Source: Candidatus Peregrinibacteria bacterium (lineage in GTDB: Bacteria; Patescibacteriota; Gracilibacteria; CAIRYL01). Taken from it: a stretch of DNA of 35,782 bases. The notes under the pieces were generated by a model. It saw nothing but the letters and a program-made list of their open reading frames with translations, had not been told where the DNA came from and searched no databases. Position 1 is the first letter of the stretch, and every line of letters begins with the position of its first letter. The stretch is taken from NCBI GenBank assembly GCA_016220175.1, contig JACRHZ010000063.1, forward strand, positions 1-35,782, in the 5' to 3' direction. Position numbers and translations under genes: made by a program. Below, in pieces: positions 31,793-35,782 of the stretch.

Positions 31793-33019
31793 TTATGGAA
31801 GGAGTTTTCGAAAGAATTTTTTTACTCCATCAAACATTCGAGAAAAATTGATGCCCACGGAATATCCCCCGCTCGATTCGTACCTCGTTCCCCAGAGAAG
31901 AAGTCCAACTGCTGTCACAAATGAAGGATCATCAATTTTATCGACCACACCAGAAACTTCTTGAGGGAATCCGATCTGAACAGGAAGTCCAAGAACCTCT
32001 CTAGCGAGATTGAGGACTCCCGGCATTTTCATAGCAGCTCCAGTTAATATCGCTCCTGCAGGGAGCATTCCATCCCTGTTAATCGTTCTCAGTTCATCTT
32101 TAATCATTACGAAAATTTCGTGGTATCTTGCCTGAATAATTTCAGAGAGATGTTTTTTAGAAACCTTCTGATTGTCGATTTTGGAAATCAAACTGAGATC
32201 AATAGTTTCACGATCACTCACATCACCAGGTTCAGTGCTTCCATATTCGATTTTAATTTTCTCGGCAGTATCAATAGAAGTTCGCATTCCAATGGCAACA
32301 TCGTTCGTAACCGCTGATCCACCAATAGGAATAACTGAAGAGTGAAGAACACTTCCTTCTTCATACACCACTATAGAAGTGGAGTCGCAACCAATATCGA
32401 TGGCAACTACGCCGAGCTCTTTCTGTCTGCGAGAGAGAACTGCTTCTGCTGCGGCGAGTGAAGTCGGAACAATATCGTCGATATCTACTCCTGCCTGATG
32501 GACACATTTTTCAATATTTTGCACAACCTGTGATTGTCCCGTAATGATATGTGCCTCAACCTCGAGACGAATTCCGCTCATTCCCGCTGGAGTTTTTATT
32601 CCTTTTTGTTCATCAACGGAGAACGATTTGGGAATAATTCTCAAAATTCTTCGGTTTGGAGGGAGAGAGAGCGCTTGCGCTGCTTCGAGAACTCGATTGA
32701 TTTCTTCTTCCCCAATCTCTTTTCCCCCAATGGCAATAACACCTTTTGATGTTACCGCTTGGATATGAGCTCCTCCAATCCCAACATAGACATGATGAAT
32801 AGGAATTCCGCTCATGCGTTCAGCATCTTCCAAAGCGGCTGCGATATTATTGATGAGTTCTTCCACGTCGATTACCGCGCCTTTTCTGAGTCCCTGAGAT
32901 GGGGAAAGTCCGAGTCCAATGATATGTGGCTCTTTTTTTTCTGGGGTGACGACTCCGATAACAATCCGAATTTTTGAATTGCCGATATCAAGAGCGACAA
33001 TTACATTTTCTCGAGCCAT
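31793..33019 (-). CDS. ftsA: Cell division protein FtsA
   Basis: Actin-like ATPase that tethers FtsZ to the membrane. 408 aa. The phosphate-1 motif is [17 protein letters not shown] (6-22), the phosphate-2 motif [19 protein letters not shown], and [13 protein letters not shown] is the adenosine motif. The 1C subdomain follows the first motif. The C-terminus [15 protein letters not shown] is a short amphipathic helix, the membrane-targeting sequence. Start [11 protein letters not shown] at 33019; the further-upstream Met lies in the promoter region. Confidence 0.95.
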   Translation of the reverse strand: MARENVIVALDIGNSKIRIVIGVVTPEKKEPHIIGLGLSPSQGLRKGAVIDVEELINNIAAALEDAERMSGIPIHHVYVGIGGAHIQAVTSKGVIAIGGKEIGEEEINRVLEAAQALSLPPNRRILRIIPKSFSVDEQKGIKTPAGMSGIRLEVEAHIITGQSQVVQNIEKCVHQAGVDIDDIVPTSLAAAEAVLSRRQKELGVVAIDIGCDSTSIVVYEEGSVLHSSVIPIGGSAVTNDVAIGMRTSIDTAEKIKIEYGSTEPGDVSDRETIDLSLISKIDNQKVSKKHLSEIIQARYHEIFVMIKDELRTINRDGMLPAGAILTGAAMKMPGVLNLAREVLGLPVQIGFPQEVSGVVDKIDDPSFVTAVGLLLWGTRYESSGGYSVGINFSRMFDGVKKFFRKLLP

Positions 33020-33066
33020 GGAATATAAGGAAAGAATAAAAAAAGTGTTCAATAGGAAGGAGGGAG

Positions 33067-33112
33067 AAACCGTGAACGGTTTTCAGAACTCCTCACTTTT
33101 TCAAGTGGAGAT
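33067..33112. repeat. Two hairpins upstream of ftsA
   Basis: AAACCGT-GA-ACGGTTT (33067-33082) is a perfect palindrome with a 2-nt spacer, and CACTT-TTTC-AAGTG lies at about 33095-33108. They sit between the ybeY stop (33199) and the ftsA start (33019). They could be an operator and a weak terminator; no clean promoter was found in this 179-nt gap. Confidence 0.45.
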
Positions 33113-33198
33113 TGTGTCAAAAAAAATGAAAGGGAGCAAATCTTTTTTTGTTTTTCTGAGCACTTAAATAGCACTCGTTTGAAAAATTTGTTCATGTA

Positions 33199-33669
33199 TT
33201 ATGCGCATCCTAATAACGTTTTTCCCGATTTTAAAACTTGTTTTTCAGCAGCATTCATTTTGAAGAAATCTTGTGTATTTTTATGATCAAACCCCAAAAG
33301 GTGAAGAAGTCCATGAGTAAATAAAGTATTCAGCTCCCCTTGGAGAGAGTATTTTTTGTGTTCAGCTTGGATTTTGGCTTTTTGAAGCGATATATAGAGA
33401 TCTCCGAGAGGGCGAATTTGCTCTGGAGAAGTGGCATCATAGAGAAGAAAAGAGAGAACATCAGTCGCAACATTCTTTTTTCGATATTTTTTGTTCAGTT
33501 CTTGGATTTTTTTATTATTCACAAAAATAAGAGAAAGAGAGGTGTCTTTCTCAGGAAATCTTTCTGGGAAGAGATATTGAGTTCGAAGAAGAAGCTCCTC
33601 AAAACATTCAAAATTTACCGAAGATTTTCCCCGAGAGACGCTGCCTGAGTGAATTTCGAGATGGACCAT
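33199..33669 (-). CDS. ybeY: Endoribonuclease YbeY
   Basis: Metal-dependent RNase for 16S rRNA 3'-end maturation and ribosome quality control. 156 aa, normal. The zinc motif HGLLHLLGFDH gives His119, His123 and His129; the upstream block NVATDVLSFLL and PLGDLYISL are also conserved. The frame is open to 33903, but that extension overlaps the 3' end of the transketolase gene, and MVHLEIHSG at 33669 is the natural start, 37 nt after that gene. Confidence 0.92.
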   Translation of the reverse strand: MVHLEIHSGSVSRGKSSVNFECFEELLLRTQYLFPERFPEKDTSLSLIFVNNKKIQELNKKYRKKNVATDVLSFLLYDATSPEQIRPLGDLYISLQKAKIQAEHKKYSLQGELNTLFTHGLLHLLGFDHKNTQDFFKMNAAEKQVLKSGKTLLGCA

Positions 33670-33706
33670 GGCATTCAAAAAAATATCCGGGAATTCGTAT
33701 CTTCTC

Positions 33707-35623
33707 TTACCCAAGCATATCCATACATTTCCCCACAATAAATTCTGCAGAAATCTTTGCGGATTCGTAGAGTTTTTCAGATGTTCCAGAAAGCTGGTAT
33801 TCAGATACTCCCATGGTTGCAAACTTTTTGGGATGAACATTTTTCTGAAAAAGATATCTCGCGACCTGACCTCCAAATCCGGAAAGGCAATTATGATCTT
33901 CAATTACGAGGAGATTCTTTGTCTTTTTCACCGATTCTGCGATGGTATCATCGAATTCCTTTGGAGAACTCATCACGATAAGTTCCACAGAAACTCCTCC
34001 CTGTTGGAGTTGGTCACGCGCATGAAGTACTTCAGCTACCATGGGACCACTTGCAGCAATGGTGATATTCATCCCCAGCCTCAAAAGATCGCACTTTCCA
34101 TAGATGTATTCGTATTTCGCATCATAGAAAACTTCTCCATTTTCTTTCGTAAGAACAGGAACTTTCTGACGTCCCATTCGGACATAAAAATTTCCATAAT
34201 GCGAAGCAATATACCTGATAATTCGATCACAATGATTCGGATCTGCTGGCTCAATTACGTGAGTATGGAACATTCCGAGAAAAGATCCCATGTCGTCAAT
34301 GGCTTGATGAGTCGGTCCATCTTCTCCCACCGAAAGTCCGCAATGAGTGGCTACCATTTTTACATTTGTACGATTAATATCATTTACACGCGCCTGATCC
34401 TTTGCCCTGCTCGACATAAATGCTCCGAATGTTGAGGCAAAGGGAACAAATCCCACAAGAGAAAGCCCACCCGCGATGGAAATCATATTTTGTTCCGCGA
34501 TGCCAACTTCAATATGTCTTTCGGGAAATACTTCCGCGAGCATATCTGTTTTTACAGACCCTCTGAGATCAGCGGTGAGCGCGAGAATACTCTCGTTCAG
34601 CTTTGCGAGGTCAAGAAGTGCTGCACCGTATGCGGAGCGACAGTCCGTAAGAGTTTTTTCGGAGTACGCTATTGGGGAACCGACATTAAATTGGACAGGA
34701 GCAAGGTCATCAATAAAAAGTGGCTGTGGTGATTTTATTGGCACTCCACTTCTGAAATTCTTTAGAAGCGTTTCTTCTTGTTCTGAAATACGGAGGGATT
34801 CAAGAATTTTATCTGCCTCTTCCGGTTTGGGAGCCTTTCCGTGCCATGTGGACCTCAAAGCTGTTCCTTCGTGTTCCATAAGCTCAACGCCTTTTCCCAT
34901 AACAGTATATCCCACAATCACCACTGGTTTTTCTGAAACTTTATGTGCCTCTAAAATTGCTTTCCACATGTCCTCAAAATTGTGACCATCGACCTCAAGA
35001 ACCTGCCATCCTCCGGCGGAAAAGAGAGAAGGAATATCGATGGGCATGATTTCCTCAAGGCTTCCTGAAAGTTGAACTCTGTTGAAATCGACGAAGAGAA
35101 TCAAATTATCGAGTTTATATTTGCTCGCAAAATATATCATTTCGTGAACCTGGCCTTCCTGTACTTCTCCATCTCCCATAAGTGCGTAGACTTTCTCTTT
35201 TTTCCCCTGAAGTTTTTCTGAGAATGCAAATCCGGCAGCGACAGAAACTCCAATTCCTAACGGACCGGTTCCATACCAAACTCCCGGAACGTGTCTCGAA
35301 ATATGTCCTTCGTACGGACTTCCCACTTTTCGGAATCGCTGAATAACTTCTTTCTGAGGAATCCATCCCATTTCGGCAAGTACGGCGTATACCGCAGGAG
35401 AAATATGTCCATTGGAAACAACCACTTTTTCTCCTGTTTGCGCAATGATGGCAGTATAGAGAAGTGAGAGATAATCGATTGAGGAAAGAGATCCTCCGGG
35501 ATGACCACTTTGTGAATTTTTGAGCATGCTAATAATACTTCGCCGACAGGATTTACTAAAAATTTCTAAGAAAGAAATATATTCTTCAGAAAGATCGGTG
35601 CTTAATTGCGGAGCGGGAAGCAT
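33707..35623 (-). CDS. tkt: Transketolase
   Basis: Transfers two-carbon units between sugar phosphates in the pentose phosphate pathway, with thiamine diphosphate. 638 aa. The N-terminal half has SGHPGGSLSS (39-48) and the TPP-binding motif GDGEVQEGQ (150-158) ending at VDFNRVQLSG. The second half has EVGIAEQNM with the catalytic Glu, and the C-terminal domain is complete, so both halves are fused in one chain. In E. coli the family is about 660 aa. It heads the tkt-ybeY-ftsA-ftsZ run. No Shine-Dalgarno is seen. The transketolase/DXPS distinction rests on the GHPGGSLS start and size. Confidence 0.92.
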   Translation of the reverse strand: MLPAPQLSTDLSEEYISFLEIFSKSCRRSIISMLKNSQSGHPGGSLSSIDYLSLLYTAIIAQTGEKVVVSNGHISPAVYAVLAEMGWIPQKEVIQRFRKVGSPYEGHISRHVPGVWYGTGPLGIGVSVAAGFAFSEKLQGKKEKVYALMGDGEVQEGQVHEMIYFASKYKLDNLILFVDFNRVQLSGSLEEIMPIDIPSLFSAGGWQVLEVDGHNFEDMWKAILEAHKVSEKPVVIVGYTVMGKGVELMEHEGTALRSTWHGKAPKPEEADKILESLRISEQEETLLKNFRSGVPIKSPQPLFIDDLAPVQFNVGSPIAYSEKTLTDCRSAYGAALLDLAKLNESILALTADLRGSVKTDMLAEVFPERHIEVGIAEQNMISIAGGLSLVGFVPFASTFGAFMSSRAKDQARVNDINRTNVKMVATHCGLSVGEDGPTHQAIDDMGSFLGMFHTHVIEPADPNHCDRIIRYIASHYGNFYVRMGRQKVPVLTKENGEVFYDAKYEYIYGKCDLLRLGMNITIAASGPMVAEVLHARDQLQQGGVSVELIVMSSPKEFDDTIAESVKKTKNLLVIEDHNCLSGFGGQVARYLFQKNVHPKKFATMGVSEYQLSGTSEKLYESAKISAEFIVGKCMDMLG

Positions 35624-35628
35624 AAAGA

Positions 35629-35746
35629 AATTTTAAATTTTAAATCAGTAGTGGGCGGTTAAGAAAAGGTTAATAGCTTAAAGTGATTGTTTTAGACTGT
35701 GGTTTTGAGATTTTTAACATTTTTCGATTTCAGGGAAATTCAGGGA
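35629..35746. repeat. Direct repeats upstream of transketolase
   Basis: Two units AATTTTA (35629-35642) lie just before the start codon. GGTTAA occurs at 35657-35662 and 35668-35673 (11-nt step), and TTCAGGGA at 35729-35736 and 35739-35746 (10-nt step). Steps of about one helical turn could be a protein-binding site. No other gene is seen in 35624-35782. Confidence 0.45.
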
Positions 35747-35782
35747 TAATTGGCATATTTTTTGCTGGTTTCCTATGAATAC

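Noticed and set aside
33670-33903. Long N-terminal extension of YbeY
   Set aside because: It overlaps the 3' end of transketolase, and YbeY proteins begin near MVHLEI; the extra length does not resemble the family.
1-35782. UGA recoding to glycine, as in Gracilibacteria or Absconditabacteria
   Set aside because: thrS, tig, ftsX and the 379-aa gene all end at TGA at the expected protein length.

Overview
The window looks like a chromosomal piece of an AT-rich, uncultivated bacterium, most likely a Candidate Phyla Radiation (Patescibacteria) member, with Peregrinibacteria my best guess. The reasons are a ThrRS that lacks the N-terminal TGS domain, a stand-alone archaeal-type nucleotidyltransferase, few Shine-Dalgarno sequences, a very large alpha-2-macroglobulin, and TGA used as an ordinary stop (which argues against Gracilibacteria and Absconditabacteria). 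This placement is inference from gene content; no search was run.

Layout. 1-5385: tRNA-Arg(CCT), typA, a PurD-like ATP-grasp gene on a divergent promoter, a cysteine-rich DUF378 membrane protein, gpmA, and a Phd/RelE-type toxin-antitoxin pair whose -10 box lies between the two halves of an operator. 5386-7823: the most unusual part. A strong promoter drives a 26-codon leader ORF with six consecutive Thr codons, followed by mutually exclusive hairpins and an intrinsic terminator. Behind it lie a zinc-ribbon/HTH gene, an unrecognised 379-aa gene with some resemblance to cyclodipeptide synthases, and an Asp/Glu-racemase-family gene overlapping it by 4 nt. 7890-13894: thrS, a RibL/TagD-like nucleotidyltransferase, ftsX, recO, rpsA (four S1 domains) and ylxR. 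13886-16940: a second toxin-antitoxin pair, tRNA-Ala(GGC) with a decayed tRNA remnant, glmS with a repeated 3' end, and rpsT. 17031-25063: a small two-TM holin-like protein, a 2216-aa alpha-2-macroglobulin in which the thioester Cys is Ser, and a TTG-start FemAB-family gene invaded by heptamer repeats. 25108-30531: an unrecognised two-gene operon, tig, a lipoprotein, and two small proteins. 30558-35623: a minus-strand cell-division and metabolism cluster (transketolase, ybeY, ftsA, ftsZ, small ORF).

Two repeat systems run through the window. (1) Four copies of a 28-29 bp palindrome have constant arms GTAGAGAC/GTCTCTAC and different, self-complementary cores. Three sit at gene 3' ends and one lies in frame inside the FemAB gene. 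(2) Heptanucleotide tandem arrays occur, four of them in or at the start of the FemAB gene, with AT-rich relatives between genes.

Working picture: housekeeping translation, envelope and division genes form the backbone. The leader-controlled operon beside thrS may respond to charged tRNA-Thr. The A2M, holin-like, FemAB and lipoprotein genes form an envelope-related section.
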